From contig NC_080042.1 of assembly GCF_012489685.1 (NCBI RefSeq), positions 79,489,093 to 79,553,092 on the forward strand: 64,000 bases of DNA. Reading direction: 5' to 3'. The notes beneath the pieces are model-generated. The model made no database searches, was not told the DNA's origin, and saw only the letters and a program-made list of their open reading frames with translations. Shown one piece after another: positions 1 to 15,425 of the stretch; positions within the stretch are counted from its first letter, which is position 1; each line of letters begins with the position of its first letter. This DNA comes from Lotus japonicus. Lineage: Eukaryota; Streptophyta; Magnoliopsida; Fabales; Fabaceae. The translations under genes and the position numbers were made by a program.

Positions 1-917
1 TGTTTAGAACAAGGCAAAGGGTAGTGAATCATATTTATTTTATCTTCTGAATGAGTGTAGAGACTTGGTCTCCGCTTTTAATTATTTTCAGTTATATTTT
101 GTTCTTAGGTCCAGCAAATATGTGGTTGATTATTGGGTTAAAAACTCCTCAAATTTTTTTGAGCATTGATTTGATTGAGGAGGTGCCGATAGCGCTGGAA
201 TTAGATAATTTAGTTAAGTTTTGCTGTATTAGCCTCTTTGACCTCTTGATTTCATTAATGGTATTTCCAATTTCAATAAAAATTGAAAAAAAAGTATCAA
301 ATGTTTCATAAATATTAGAAAGTGACTCATATTTAGGAACAATTTTTTAACAAAAAATAATTGTTGTAAACAACCTGAGACAAACATGTTAAATTACAAT
401 TTTCAATTTTTTTAATCAAACAGCCCATGATTTGTTTGTTGTTTTCTTTCCTACTTTAACAAAAAAAAAAAAAGTGTTGCAGTCTTATAATGGATTATAA
501 AATGGTTTATAGAGCATTTTCCATATGAGAGGGAGACACATCTCATAAACACATTAATTTTCCATACAGTATTGATTAGAGTGAAGATACAAATTATTTT
601 TCATACAGTATTGATTAGAGCAAGGATATAAAATAAACAAAAGGAAAAGAAGAGCCTATTATTGGTTGTTCAAACCTCACCAGATCCCATTCCTTAGAAC
701 AGAAAAACATGACATTGGGAAAGCTTGAAACAAACAAATAACCTGTAGAAGGCATATTTCTGCATGAAGAGCACCTTCCATATATGTAGAAATTAACTCA
801 ATCCAATTAAAAGTTCTCAAACCATTTTTTTGGAGAAAAGATTTGTCACAACTCACAACTACTATTCCACACTACTGACACATTTTGATTGGGTTTTCAC
901 AATTGAACACCAATATA
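1..917. other. Intergenic, no gene supported
   Basis: AT-rich sequence downstream of the DUF936 gene. A short open frame at about 54-311 (plus) gives a hydrophobic peptide that I do not recognise, and nothing supports its expression. A 24-bp direct repeat with the core catacagtattgattagag occurs at about 558-581 and 597-620. The 3' UTR of the neighbouring minus-strand gene should lie in the right part of this stretch. Confidence 0.4.
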
Positions 918-3555
<2,638 letters not shown>

Positions 3556-4733
3556 TGTTGAATCTTTGGGAGAAGAGAAGAAGAAAGCGTGGAATTGATG
3601 AAACTGTTTCGCTGGGTTGTTCTTGTGAGCGTTGTTTGTTGTTTTTCGAAATTCATACTTTTAGAAGAACGTTGGTCTAACGGTCATATATGACTCTGTG
3701 GGACATATCACCAACGGATTGTTTTTTTTTTCTTTTTCTTTTTCTTTTTTACTGAACAGACTAGAAATTAATTGTCTAGTTTTCCCTGGATTTATACTGT
3801 GTGATTTTGATATTGATATTATGTGCAACTAAAGGTTAACTTTGATGCCTTTCATAGTCAAATAAGTCTTGTCCTCATTAGGTGAAATCCGCTACATGCA
3901 GTGATGTAAAGCTCAGCTTGGACTGTTATGTCACACTAAAAGTCATGTAATAGTTGGCCTGGTTATGATTCATTCTAACTTCAGTTTCTTTTCAAACTCA
4001 TATTCTCTCACTTCTGTTATATCTCCTCTTATTTTTATATAAAATCACATATTATATCATTTACTTGTCTTTTATCTTCTTATATCTCATTAGGTGTGAG
4101 TGTATTTAAAATGTCAAAACATATTTATCTGTTCGCAGAATGGTCATATAACACACAAACTTTTTTTTTCTTCTTTTACTTAACGTTCATAAAATTCACT
4201 CACTAGCACAGATCACCTCCTTTCTAGATGAAGTGATCAAAATCTTCTCTCATTTTTAATAAAATTTTAGTAAGTCAATTAAAAATAGCCTTACAAATAT
4301 ATAGAAGTGAGGTGGTAACAAACTTATGTGCCTATTCTTTTTATTGATATGTCAAAATTTCATTATTGAAATAAACAATTAAGACAAAATTTGGGGGAAT
4401 AGTCAGCTTGATCTTTATCTGTGTGCATCCTTAATTTCTCATACCTGCAGCTATTTGTAGTGAAAATATATTACTAATTATTCAATACTAATAATATGAA
4501 AATATATTTATTGATCATGGGTTTGCTTGTGTGGTTCAATTAAGATAGACCCAAAGCAACTAATATATCCTACATACACCTTATTTTTTCTTTATCTCTT
4601 ACTTCTTATCGCATCATATCATACATGAGATATATTACTTCTTTCTATTTTATTTTTCTCACTCTTGGTGTATTCCCAACATTTTACTGTATCGCATCTC
4701 TTAGCCCAAAAAAAGAAGACAAATTCCATACAA
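3556..4733. other. Upstream region of the DUF936 gene; no gene
   Basis: This holds the presumed 5' UTR and promoter of the minus-strand DUF936 gene. A pyrimidine-rich run of ttttctttttcttt type lies at about 3721-3750. I could not place a convincing TATA box. The stretch ends exactly where the Helitron candidate starts. Confidence 0.4.
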
Positions 4734-5383
4734 CTAGTGCTTTTTTACCCGCGCGTTGCACGGGGAATATGTCTATTGTATTTGATACATCGATTCATAT
4801 TTTAAATTATAAATATTTAAGATGCTAAGAATATAAGAATAATCATAATAAAGATGTAGATATTTAAAGAGCACAAATTTTAAAAAACACAGAAGTTAAT
4901 AAACCAAAAGCTTTAATTTTTTCATATGTGAGGTATAACTGAATTTTGTTTGTGAAGATGTATACTCGTGTTGCATAAAGGGTAATGTTTTTGTGTTTTA
5001 GATATATAACAATACATAAATATATAATTATTTTTTAAATTATTAAAAATACACTTAAGTTATAAAAAATGAATTTTATTTTTTTTAACTCGTACAATTT
5101 TTTATTTTCATGTAAAATGTTTCTCCCCGTGAGATCTCGTAACTCTAATTTGTTAGCACTAATAAATTCAGGTCATAATTTTATAGTACATATGTATTAA
5201 TATTTTGTATTCCTCGTACTTTTCTTACTATTAAATTATTATAGTTATATACTTATATAAATATACACTCTTAAAATTTTGAAAATAATACTAAAGTTAA
5301 TTATATTAAATTTATTCTATTAAATTAATATCAATTAATTAGTTTAAAATTTAATGATTGTATAAAAAAAGTATAATGATACT

Positions 5384-6330
5384 TTTTATATAAAACAAAA
5401 TCTCACGTAGATAGCATTGTAGTACTTTAAAATTAAAACATACAATTGAAAATTATACGCAAATACAAACAACAACTGCTTTTAGATGCAAATCTTCTTA
5501 CTCAATGGATTCTCATTTATCAGAGAAACAAAATCTTTTAAATTTCATAAATCAATATAGATTTAAAATTTTCAAATTAGCCAAGATAGATTTGTTTTGG
5601 AAATGAATTTTAGGTGCAGAAATTTCTCCTCGTCATTTATACTCCCTCCGTCCCATAAGTCACTTTTTGTGAGTTTTTTTTTGTCCCAAAATATAAGTCA
5701 CTTTACAATATCTATGCAACATTAATTTTTTCTCTCCATGTTTACCCTTGTAGCATTTAAAGAATTTTCCAACTTTCCAATATTTTTCTTTATTATCGAG
5801 GTCACTTTCATTTATATCTACTCAAAAAACTTCCAAAACTTTTTTTTTTTATTGGTGGAAGGGGGGTTTTCAAGATAGTGGAACATTAATATGAAAAGAG
5901 AGGTAGATGAGATTCATTGAATTGTTATACTTTTAAATGTGGTCAGTTTAGGAAAAAAGATACCAATTTACTGTAACTAACTAATTCTAACCACTTTTCT
6001 TAATCCTAGAGAATTAGGTAAAAGTGACTTATAATAGGGGACGGAGGGAGTAACTGAAAGCATTCGGTTGGTATCTCATTTGACTTTATTTGAAATTTGA
6101 CATAATATCAATCAATTAATTTAGAATATAATGATTGTTTAAAAAAAATTATAATTATACCTTTTATATAAAACAAAATCTCACGTAGGTAGCATTATTG
6201 TAATATAAAATTAAAACATATAAATTGAAAAGTAAACCCAAATACAAACAACAATAGCTTTTAGATTTCAGAGCAGCTTTAGATGCAAATCATCTTACTA
6301 AATGGATGCTCATTTATCAGAGAAATAAAG
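5384..6330. repeat. Direct repeat pair inside the Helitron, flanking the Stowaway MITE
   Basis: About 160 bp at 5384-5540 is repeated at 6163-6330. Shared blocks are ataaaacaaaatctcacgta, aaatacaaacaacaa and gctcatttatcagagaaa. Further short copies of aaaacaaaatctcacgt lie near 6437. The MITE sits between the two long copies. The block may be part of an older internal duplication of the element. Confidence 0.7.
5642..6050. mobile_element. Stowaway (Tc1/mariner-like) MITE, 409 bp
   Basis: Terminal inverted repeats ctccctccgtcccataagtc and its near complement ending ggggacggagggag are flanked by TA on both sides (5640-5641, 6051-6052). This is the typical Stowaway terminus and TA target. There is no coding capacity. 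It is nested inside the Helitron candidate, between two copies of a ~160-bp direct repeat. Confidence 0.88.
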
Positions 6331-6774
6331 AAGTTAACTGTATAAAGAAATCGTTGGGGTTTTACAAAATCTCACGTTACATATACATAAAGAAATCTCT
6401 AAAGTTAAAAAGAAGATTTTACAATGATAGTTTTTATATAAAACAAAATCTCACGTTACATATACATAAAAAATCTCTATAATTAAAAATAAGATTTTAA
6501 AATTAATAATGATTGCATTCACATTAATAATGGTTGATTTTCCGGAGTAATATCCTTTCACCCTCCATAAATGTACATCAAACCTTATATGCAGTAACCT
6601 ATGAGCTCTAGTCCGCAGTTAATGAGAAACTCTGTCAAATTCACCTAGCAACCATCAAATCTCTGCGTGTCCATGGTAGCTCTGTGGTCCCTCCGCACCA
6701 GATCAGCTCCATTTTCCTGGAATTCACAATAAATAAAAATATAACAAATTAAGAAAAAATCAAGAATTAAAGTA

Positions 6775-8530
6775 CCTAAATCCTAATCAAATCTAAAATT
6801 TAAAAAGGTACTAATTAAAGATAGATAAAAACTCTCAAAATCTAGCAAATTACAATAAAAACTTATAAAATCATAAATTAAATAAAGACCTAAAATTCAA
6901 TAAAGACACCATAAAAATTAATTAATACTCTCAAAATAAAATAAAAGATCCAAGCTAAAATCAAGAAATAAACAACTTAAATCTTAATCAAATCTAAAAT
7001 TTAAAAAGGTACTAATTAAAGATAGATAAAAACTACCAAAGTCTAGCAAATCACAATAAAAACTCATAAAACCCTGAATTAAATAAAAATCCGAAAATTT
7101 AATAAAAATACGATAAAAATTAATTAACTTTTAAGGGAATATGCAACTATATGGTTTAGAACTTATGAAAGGTGCTGGTAGACTGGCGGTATGTTTTTCA
7201 CGGGAATTGAAAACCTTTTACCATGTACATTATGAGAGGGAAGGTAACGTTTGGCACAAAAAAAACTTATATAAGAACAGAGAGGGAAATATTGAATGGT
7301 AACATATTAACCATGTAATCAATATTTTAATTGTAAACATAAACGGGATGCCAATCATAAATAGATAAATATTTTTAATTTAAATTCACTTTAAATCTTT
7401 TGAAATATTAATAAAATATACAACAAAAAGAAAATTCACCATTCCAGAAGAAAAAAAATGCAACCTAGCAATAGGATTTGGCAATTCCAAATTAACACTA
7501 ACCTATAGGTATCCAGTTGTAGAAGAATCCCACCAAAACTATGAAAAAATCTAAATTGCAAGGTGAAATGAATCACACTACTTTTCCACATACCTCGATT
7601 AATTAAAAAATATATATTTTCTATTGTTTTATATGCAAAATATTTTTTTATTGATCTCAGGTTAATTATATTCTCATAAAAAATACATTTTTTAATTTTA
7701 GATTTGATTAGGATTTAGATTGTTTATTTTTTGATTTTATCTTTATTTATTTATTTATTTATTTCTAGAGTATTAATTAAATTATTTTGTATTTTTAGTG
7801 AATTTTTCTGATTTTTATTTTATATGCACAATATTTTTTTATTGATCTCACCTTGCTTATGTTAGTCACTAAGACTATGTTTGTATAAATGTTCACATAC
7901 ATTCAAATGCACCTATATATCAATCTTTGTTAGTAGTACATGCCTCAAATTAAAGTACGTACTTATGGCCATTAACCTTAAGATTTGGATAACACACTAC
8001 AGTAAGATTTGGTTAGCCTAATTCACAAGCTTACAACATCAAAGAAACTTGTGAAGGTCCATTGAAGTGAAGGTCCATGTTGTTTTTGAAGCATATATGA
8101 TATGAGGTTTGTCATGGTTGAGATGAAGAAGAGAGAAATAGAGAAAATTGTGTGAGAATTTTGGAGATAGAGAACGTATGAAGGTTTTTTACTCTTCTAA
8201 CCCTTTTTATTTTCTAATATAGATTGATATTGATACTCTATATAAAAAACAATATTTTTTAGGAAGATTTTTTAACATAAACTATCTAACAAAGATACAT
8301 AAAAACAAACAACCTAAATCCTAATCAAATCTAAAATTTAAAAAGGTACTAAATAAATATAGATAAAAACTATCAAAATCTAGCAAATCACAATAAAAAC
8401 TCATAAAATTATGAATTAATTAAGAATCCGAAAATTCAATAAAAATACCATAAAAATTAATTAATGCTCTAAAAATAAATTAATATTAAATCAAGAAATA
8501 AACAACCTAAATCCTAATCAAATCTAAAAT
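6775..8530. repeat. ~200-bp AT-rich repeats, direct and inverted, inside the Helitron
   Basis: The block cctaatcaaatctaaaattt followed by aaaaaggtactaa and gatagataaaaact occurs at about 6781, 6982 and 8319, with a fourth, shortened copy at about 8512. Spacings inside the two pairs are about 201 and 193 bp. An inverted copy lies at about 7692-7750 (aattttagatttgattagga). The pairs probably arose by tandem duplication. Confidence 0.75.
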
Positions 8531-9239
8531 TTAATGTGGCAAATAGGGCCAAGGTGGAAAAGCTGATGTGTAAATTATTAAATGAGAATTAATAGGTGGA
8601 AAAGCTGATGGGTAAATAATTAAGTGAGAATTAATCTCGGAGCGACACGTCACTAACTTGGCCTGTGAGAGCGACACGTCATGCTAGAAGTTGTTCTTTT
8701 CTAATATATATAGATAGATTTTCAAACAGGTTTAATCAAGGACATGAGATAAGTTATGGGACTAGTGAGTCTACCTACCAGTAACAAGGAGCGTATTCTT
8801 GGGAGGGTGGGCCTAGAATTATAATTACTAAATCTAAAATAAATATTGAAGTTTCTTATTTGAATTTGGTGATTTTAATTATTCGGCCACTTGATGTCAA
8901 CTACTATCACCTCAAATAATGATGTGAAGATTCAATTCAAGTGGACTACGGAAAACATTGACACATCCTGAATTTCAATTAGCCGATACAGCTTATATTT
9001 TCTGTTGTCTACATAACTTTATCATGAAGATTGCATAACACAAGGTAACATTTCTTAGTTCATCCTTAGCTACACATTCTTTGAACACTCTCTTTAACAG
9101 AATGTCTGTGTTTGATCTATTTTCTGAAGATTGATTTACCTAGTAAATTGATTAACTATCAAAAAGTGGGCTAACTTCTTAAAAAATAGACTAATTATGA
9201 CGATTGTGTTGAAAAGTGTATTCAAAATAATGTTCCAAT

Positions 9240-9320
9240 AGCTAGAGACATAAGGGTTGAGTGAGATGAAGGGTGAAGGGTTCAGGGTTCGAACCTTGAG
9301 GAGGACAAAAATTTACTAAC
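9240..9320 (+). repeat. SINE-like fragment with a tRNA-type B box
   Basis: The stretch gggttgagtgagatg...agggttcgaaccttgagga contains ggttcgaacc, a good RNA polymerase III B box. Its layout matches the two tRNA-like units at 54210-54608, which read gggttaagtgtgaatgg then agggttcgaaacttgtgga. No A box is obvious here, so it looks 5' truncated. Confidence 0.4.
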
Positions 9321-11439
9321 ATTACTGACAACAACAAAAAAGATGTTCCAATAGCAAGTTCATCCAGCAACTAAGTCCATCCAGATTACTGTGCAAAAGC
9401 AATGTCTGAGATGTCATAGAGTAAAGAAACAGGAGATCACATGACCAAGCAAAAATCTCAACTGCAAATTCATGCAAAATAAATCACTTAAACACTGGAA
9501 TACATTTTACATGGAAAATTTTCCAAAATTGAAGGATTAAACACTTTGTACGGCTCAACAGGTTGACTGTGCACTTGACAGTCTCAGTAAATAAAGATAA
9601 AGGAATCAAATTACATTATTAATCGCAGCACCTGTTAGAAACAAGTATTGGAACAAAGCCTGCACCTAGTGGTATCTGGATGGCCTAAAAGCAAGATGTC
9701 CTCGGCATGCTATAGAGGTGTTGCAAAACCTGGTACAACATAGAGAAAGTAAATGTCAAGTTTCTGGTGGTATTAAGGGAGATGTGTTTTTGGTAACTAA
9801 TTTTATTATTAGATTCTACATCCAAACCCAACCAACAGCCATTTTGTAGCCAATACTATGTCAAATAATTAAGGGTACAAACCCTAGGGGAACTAGAACT
9901 AAGAGATATGCTAGCAACACACTCTTTTGAACACCCTCCCTAACACTCTTCATACGATTGGTTTATTTTTGCAAAGTCAACAAATTTTTTAATAAGTGTT
10001 AGAAAGTGTGTTGAGAGCACTCCTTAGTCCTCATAGAACTATAACACCTAACACAAACATGACAAAGCAATCTATCATTATACTAGTGAAGAAGCAAGAT
10101 AATTAAGTTATTCAAAATATCATTAGACAAGAGGACTTCAAAATGCCAAAATACTATCCAGTTTTCACTGATGATTGAAGCTAGGAAAGTACTATGATAA
10201 CACAGGATGCATAAAAAAACAGACTACAAAGCAACATCATTTTCTATGATCAAAAGAAAAACATTAGATGTTGAGAAGAGGAAGAAACATTCAAGGAAAT
10301 AATAAAACAAGTATACTAACCATAAACAGAAGCTACTTTATCAATAAACCCTATCCCCACATCTGATTAAACTTCATGCCAGCTAGAGTGGAGCATATCC
10401 AATCTTTCTAGTGAAACCCTTTTCTTAAAGAGTTTTATTTAAGCATTTGACTTACAAAATAGGCATAGAGTTTGTCGCAGTCTGCAAGGTTGTACCCAAA
10501 CCTTTAATATCATACAAACCAACCTTGTCTTCATTTTGGCTTAGTTGTAATTACTAAATAGGTGAGCTACAAAACGAAACACGAGCCTCCACTCTGCCAA
10601 GTCTTAATTCAGTTAAATTAAAGAAAAAACTATTATAAAACAGCCCATTACAAAGTCTTGGAATCTGTTTGTTTAAGAATTTAATTTTCAACACAGGCTA
10701 GTTTTGCTGAAGTTTTCAAAAGTGTTTACAGAAGCGTTTACATAAAGCAACTTCTTTTCCCTTTCATACACGCACAAAGCGGCCCATAGTCTACCAGCGT
10801 CATACCACAAGTTTTGCTATGGATCTCCTCCCCAAAGTCAGCATGAGCAATATAACATCATCTTTTCTAAGGCCACTGCTTTGCTTTTTCACTCAGCAAG
10901 TTAGAGTTTATCTCTCTATACTCATCTGTTCCCCTCATGTCATTAAGATTGATTCTATGAACTCACTTTGTTTGAGTCAATCATAATTGGACCAACTCTT
11001 TTAGGATAAAATTTCACTCATTCCTAACTCCATCGGCCTATACCTGTCATGAACACTACACAGAGATGGGATTTTAAATGCCCCTTGGTTCTATCATATG
11101 TGATCTATCCTTAAGCCAAACTAAGCAGTATAAATAGTTTCCTTTTAATGATGTAAAAGTTTAAAGTAATTTTTTTCCCTTTAAGTATTTAAAACATTGT
11201 TTAGAAGTCCCACGCTGTTAATGAAACAACTGACACTTAACCTGTTCAAACATTAGAAATTAGGAAACAATTTACCAACTGCATTTCTTAATGGAATTGG
11301 GCTAGTTTTGGTGAACTAGTGACAAACAAACTAACAGAAAATAAAGGTAATAAGGAAAGTATAATAGTAATGTATCAAAGACTATTACCACTTCATACTC
11401 CCTGCCACAAGAAACTTAAGTCTTGTGACAAACAACAAA

Positions 11440-11880
11440 ATGTACAAAAGAATATTGTACTTGATGTAACATCACTAACAGCTATGTTTGAACGATCGCT
11501 ACACTATCTTATACTCAAAATGCTAAAACAAATAAAGCTGTTAAGTGCAAAAGAAACTTGAGGGAAAATTAATGACTGTTATGTGTGAATGATCACTACA
11601 ATATTTTATACCTAAAATGCCAAATAATTAAAATTGCAAAGAACAAAAAAGTATTGTACCTAAAGGAAATATAGTTATGGTTGTATATGAAATTCTGAAT
11701 GATCACTATAGTACTATACTATCTTATAGTACTAAAATGCTAAAACAAATAAACTTGCAGAGCACAAAAGAATATTGTACCTCAAGGAAAACCAATGATG
11801 GTTATGCTTGAACGATCACTACATTATCTTATACTTAAAATGTCCAAATAAATAAAATTGCAAAGTTCAATCAAGCCTGT
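11440..11880. repeat. Diverged tandem repeat, ~100-120 bp period, about four units
   Basis: Each unit has the order agaatattgtacct, a variable linker with atgrttatg, gaaygatcactacattatct, then tacttaaaatgcyaaaa and aataaa. Units begin near 11450, 11550, 11648 and 11767. Indels and substitutions show that the array is old. It lies just downstream of the NFD6-like gene. Confidence 0.7.
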
Positions 11881-12178
11881 TCTTTTTACTTGTTTTATTC
11901 CATGTTGATAATTCACACATCAAAAGATGCAGGCATACGAACAACCTAAGATCTAGTTAGGGAAAGGACGTAACGCCATACCTGCCAATTCCTGACTTAC
12001 AATCCTATTCTATATCAATAGTAAGTAGTTATTAGAGCCATATCATGGCAAATAGAAAATTGACAAATGATAAGAAATTTGAACTGTGATGCTATGACCT
12101 TTTATCCCCAGAAGCTGTGATTTTCAAGACAAAATAACTATATTGTTGACAATTGAATAAAATGACAAAGAATAGTTC

Positions 12179-12675
12179 TTATAAACTCATGGTACTAGGC
12201 CAAAATGTGAAGGAAGAAGGAATATAGATACCTTCTGAGAGACAACCCCAGTTGGTATTGTGAAGAGACAGCAGAGAAGTGAACAATGCAGAGGCAGTGG
12301 CACTATGCAATGGCGTCAAAGACACTTGTGCACCAGCCAGCTGAACAGGGAACCTAGAAAGCAACCATATAATTCAGATGCATAGATGAAAAAAAAAATG
12401 AAAACCCATTTTTGGCTTGAAATCACAAAAGGGGTGAAGCAAATAAGGTAGAAAATGATGATGCAGGTAAAAAGGAGTGAAATTTACCAGGGACAAGAGA
12501 GTGGGCGTTTGTGAGTTGCAAATTGAGAGGAAGAAGAAGGAGAGCCGTTGAATTTAGTGGCGAATGGAGAAGAAGAAGCAGAAGAAGGTGAGGAAGATCG
12601 ACGAGAGAAGAGGGTTTTGGTGGAGGACGAAGCTTGTTGGAGGGTTTTCCGAGCACATTTGGCCGCCACCGCCAT
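12179..12675 (-). CDS. NFD6: NUCLEAR FUSION DEFECTIVE 6-like protein (120 aa)
   Basis: Small plant protein of the NFD6 family. The Arabidopsis namesake is targeted to chloroplast or mitochondrion and was found as a polar nuclear fusion mutant. Exons are 12675-12488 and 12353-12179 (minus), joined through a GTAAAT donor and a CTTTCTAG acceptor in one frame. The N-terminus (MAVAAKCARKTLQQASSS) is rich in Ser, Arg and Ala with almost no acids until the end of exon 1, as in an organelle transit peptide. Exon 2 carries the family signature, FPVQLAGAQ then LTPLHSATASALFTSLLSL at about residues 65-95. I chose the Met at 12675 over the in-frame Met at 12738 because family members start close to this point. 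An internal donor after LSEG (AAG/GTATCT, exon end 12232) could splice to an acceptor at 11981 and give a shorter tail; alternative 3' ends are usual in this family, but this one is inferred. Confidence 0.8.
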
Positions 12676-15425
12676 CTCGTTGTTCTGGGTCAGCTCAGCA
12701 GACAGTGAAGTGGTAAGACGAGGAGAGGGTGTTGTCAAAGAAGGGGCTTTGCCTTATGGGCTCAGTCCAATCAAATTTCAAATGGGCCTTTCCACTATCT
12801 TAGCCTGGAATTTCATAACAAAAATAAATCTATGCTCATATACATGTAAATGGTCAATGAAAATAGGCTGAACTAGGTTGGATTTTCTAAAACTGAGTTT
12901 ATTAAGTTCAATGTGATGTAGGTGAACTTTTAAGGTCTAGTGTTGCTTTGCTTTATGCAATAGTCGTGATACGTGAACTACTGAATAGGGAATGACACCT
13001 ATTGACACTCATTTTTGTGGCGATTTTTAAATGCCATAAAGTAAAAATTTTCCACTTTGTGATTGTTAAAAATTGTCTTAAAATTGAGTGTCAATTGGAG
13101 GTAGGTGGTTTATGATTTTTTTTTTCCTTTACGCAAAACTTTCACTCTTTTCTCACTCTAGTTATTCTCTTGTCCAATACTATATTTTTTTATTTGTTTT
13201 TTTTTTCAAGTATATTATGAGCTTTGATTTTTTTCGGTAAGCAATAAGAATTATATTGAAGTGAAGTACAAGGGGTACTTCAACCCAATATAAGAATGAA
13301 AGAAAAGGGAAAAACAGCAAAATACATAGTAATTTCAGTGACAACTTGCCTTCAGCCTAAGAAACCCACCCTCTCCAAGGAAAAAGACTTTAGGGAAAAT
13401 GCCTCATTAAAACCTTACTAAGAAAAACCCTCTTGGGAAAAACTACCAAAGGAAAAAGAGTACCCTTACCTAATGTCAAACATAATTTCCAAGGAGAATT
13501 ACAAGATACCCACCCCTAATTAACAAAATAATTTGGCAACAACTTGAATCCAGCAATAGTGACCCTCAAAACCTCCAAACTGATATAATGAACTTCCATA
13601 TTTGTGGAAACAATAGAACATGTCCCTCTTCCACGTAGCCTTCAAGGGATAAGCCCAACCTTCACAAATATTATGAGGTTTGATCATTGTATAATATTTC
13701 AAAGGGAAGCTAATCAAGTAGAAGATTGACTTGATGATGACTCTCATGCTTTGGATTTGTGTCTCTATGTATTATGTATTAGGATTACTTTATGTGGAGT
13801 GCGGGGACTTTCTTTTTCATGATTGTATGATAGTCCTTTTTTTTCCCAAGATTTGTCATATCAAGATTTTAAGTGGGTCTGAATCGTCTGATGCTACCTA
13901 AAAAGGTAACTAACTCAAGAGAAAATAATTGTGTTACTCTACATGAGAACTACATTGATCATATCTCTAATGAATTTGGGCTACTAATATAGTGAGCAAC
14001 ATATAACATATTAAGACCCTGACAAGTTTTCTTGCCACTTAATCCTGTCTTATGTGGCATCAGTAATTCCCAGATATGATCATAATGCAGGTGTGGAGAA
14101 AGAGCAATCTTTTATGTTAAAGTAGAGATGTTGTGTATGTTTGTGTCTGTTCTTACTTAAACAATCTTTTTCAAATCAACTTCTAATACAGATTTCAAAA
14201 ATTGGGTTCTATGGCGAGGAATCCAAATCATAAAAAGAAACTACTCTCACAGCATTGGTTTAATATCCTAAATTATTGACTAGCTGGCTTCTAGCTTCAA
14301 ATTTGCCATGGTCAAAGATAAATGGTACTAAAAGCAGGGGTTTCTCTCTCTCATTAATGGCTTCTAGTTCCCAGCTATCATATATGGTTAGGTCTATCGG
14401 CAGTCCATTGATGATACTAGGTAGATAAGCAATACCACAGGCAGGTTAAAGAAATCTAACTCATTTGATTAAGGAGTGAGGTGATCTTGACAACACAATG
14501 CCACCTAGATCCATAGGTAGTTCAAATGAATAACTCAAGTTGCTATGTCAAATGAGAGCCTGAGCGAAAATCAATTGTCATTGACCAGAACCACTTCTAG
14601 GTGGTTATGTTGATGTTTTGACAATCATCTTAAAAAAATATTAGTCCCAAAACCAATTTTGATGAGAAGTTAGGAGAGTAGTTTCTGCAATGAACATATA
14701 TAATTGTGGGATTTCATATTTGTGTTTCACAAGACTAACCTATACAAATAACTTTTTCCATAGACGCATCGAAACATAAAACACTTCACTTTTAAATCAC
14801 TTTTATGATAATCAATTCAGACAACACAACACTGATCTAAATACATTTTGTCTCTCTTCTCCTTCATGCCACTGCAATTGTGCATTGAAATAGGAGCTGT
14901 TCTGTTCGTCTCCATATAAAAATGTTTCCTTTGCAGCATGAGAAGCATCAGAGTTTGTGAACAATCATAACTGCATCATGCCTTCCTAACAAGTAACAAC
15001 CCAAATGAGCCTAATGATCAATGTACACAGCTTTTCTTTTACTCCTACTAGTCTAACTGAATTTATTTTGGGTCTCAGCCACGTTTACTTGATCCATATG
15101 AATTGTCCTTCTTACATGAGACCCTTGTTAGACCACACTTAATTGTGAATGACAAAGTTAGGTTTGTGTGTTTAATTTATTCCTTGGGGTTTGTACTCAG
15201 TTTCAATGCTGATGGTTATCCTCTGCCAGCTGCATTCATGCACAGTACTATAAATATTTTGTCGCTGGGGCAGTTGAACCATATAATAAATATGGTTCAT
15301 TAAATTTCTTTATAAACACCATCTCATTTTTTTAATTACACATTCAGTCTGCTGATTTGTTTAAGGGTTGAAGTATAATAAATAGTATATTAGGTAGACA
15401 ATTATTTTTTTCAAGATCTTAATTA
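12676..15425. other. Intergenic, no gene supported
   Basis: The left end holds the promoter of the NFD6-like gene. An imperfect palindrome lies at 12998-13101. The stretch 13220-13510 contains phrases such as ccctcttgggaaaaactacc that I associate with dispersed plant repeats, but I cannot assign a family. Short open frames (for example 15103-15303 plus) show no recognisable domain. Confidence 0.4.
12998..13101. repeat. Imperfect palindrome, possible small MITE
   Basis: Left arm cctattgacactcattttt and right arm aaaattgagtgtcaattgg pair as imperfect inverted repeats over about 104 bp. No clean target duplication was found. Confidence 0.4.

Larger units (their letters stand above)
4734..8718 (-). 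mobile_element. Candidate non-autonomous Helitron (about 4.0 kb)
   Basis: Read on the minus strand, the element begins with TCTATCTATATATATTAG at 8718, preceded by A. It ends with CTAG at 4737-4734, followed by T, which fits Helitron insertion between A and T with a CTRR terminus. A hairpin of seven pairs (CCCGTGC-aac-GCGCGGG, one G-T wobble) lies at 4748-4764, ten bases before the CTAG end, where Helitrons carry their 3' hairpin. There is no Rep/helicase ORF, so it would be non-autonomous. Near its 5' end there are two direct repeats of ggtggaaaagctgatg and two of gagcgacacgtca (about 8580-8680). No empty site is available here, so the element could also be composite or the 5' end misplaced. 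Confidence 0.6.
8719..12178. other. Intergenic, no gene supported
   Basis: AT-rich spacer between the Helitron and the NFD6-like gene. It contains a SINE-like fragment (about 9240-9320) and a diverged tandem repeat (about 11440-11880), both listed separately. No open frame looks coding. A possible extra 3' exon of the NFD6-like gene may start at 11981. Confidence 0.4.

Noticed and set aside
6775..7140. CRISPR-like direct repeats
   Set aside because: Repeat units are ~200 bp, AT-rich and inside a plant transposon; no spacer structure.
4734..8718. Terminal-inverted-repeat DNA transposon
   Set aside because: The two ends are not inverted repeats of each other and there is no target duplication; the Helitron rules fit.
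9280..9300. Possible tRNA gene because of ggttcgaacc
   Set aside because: No acceptor stem or anticodon arm can be folded around it; the SINE-like reading fits better.
12548..12871. Plus-strand 107-codon frame with an acidic N-terminus
   Set aside because: Antisense of the NFD6-like transit-peptide exon and promoter; no family features.
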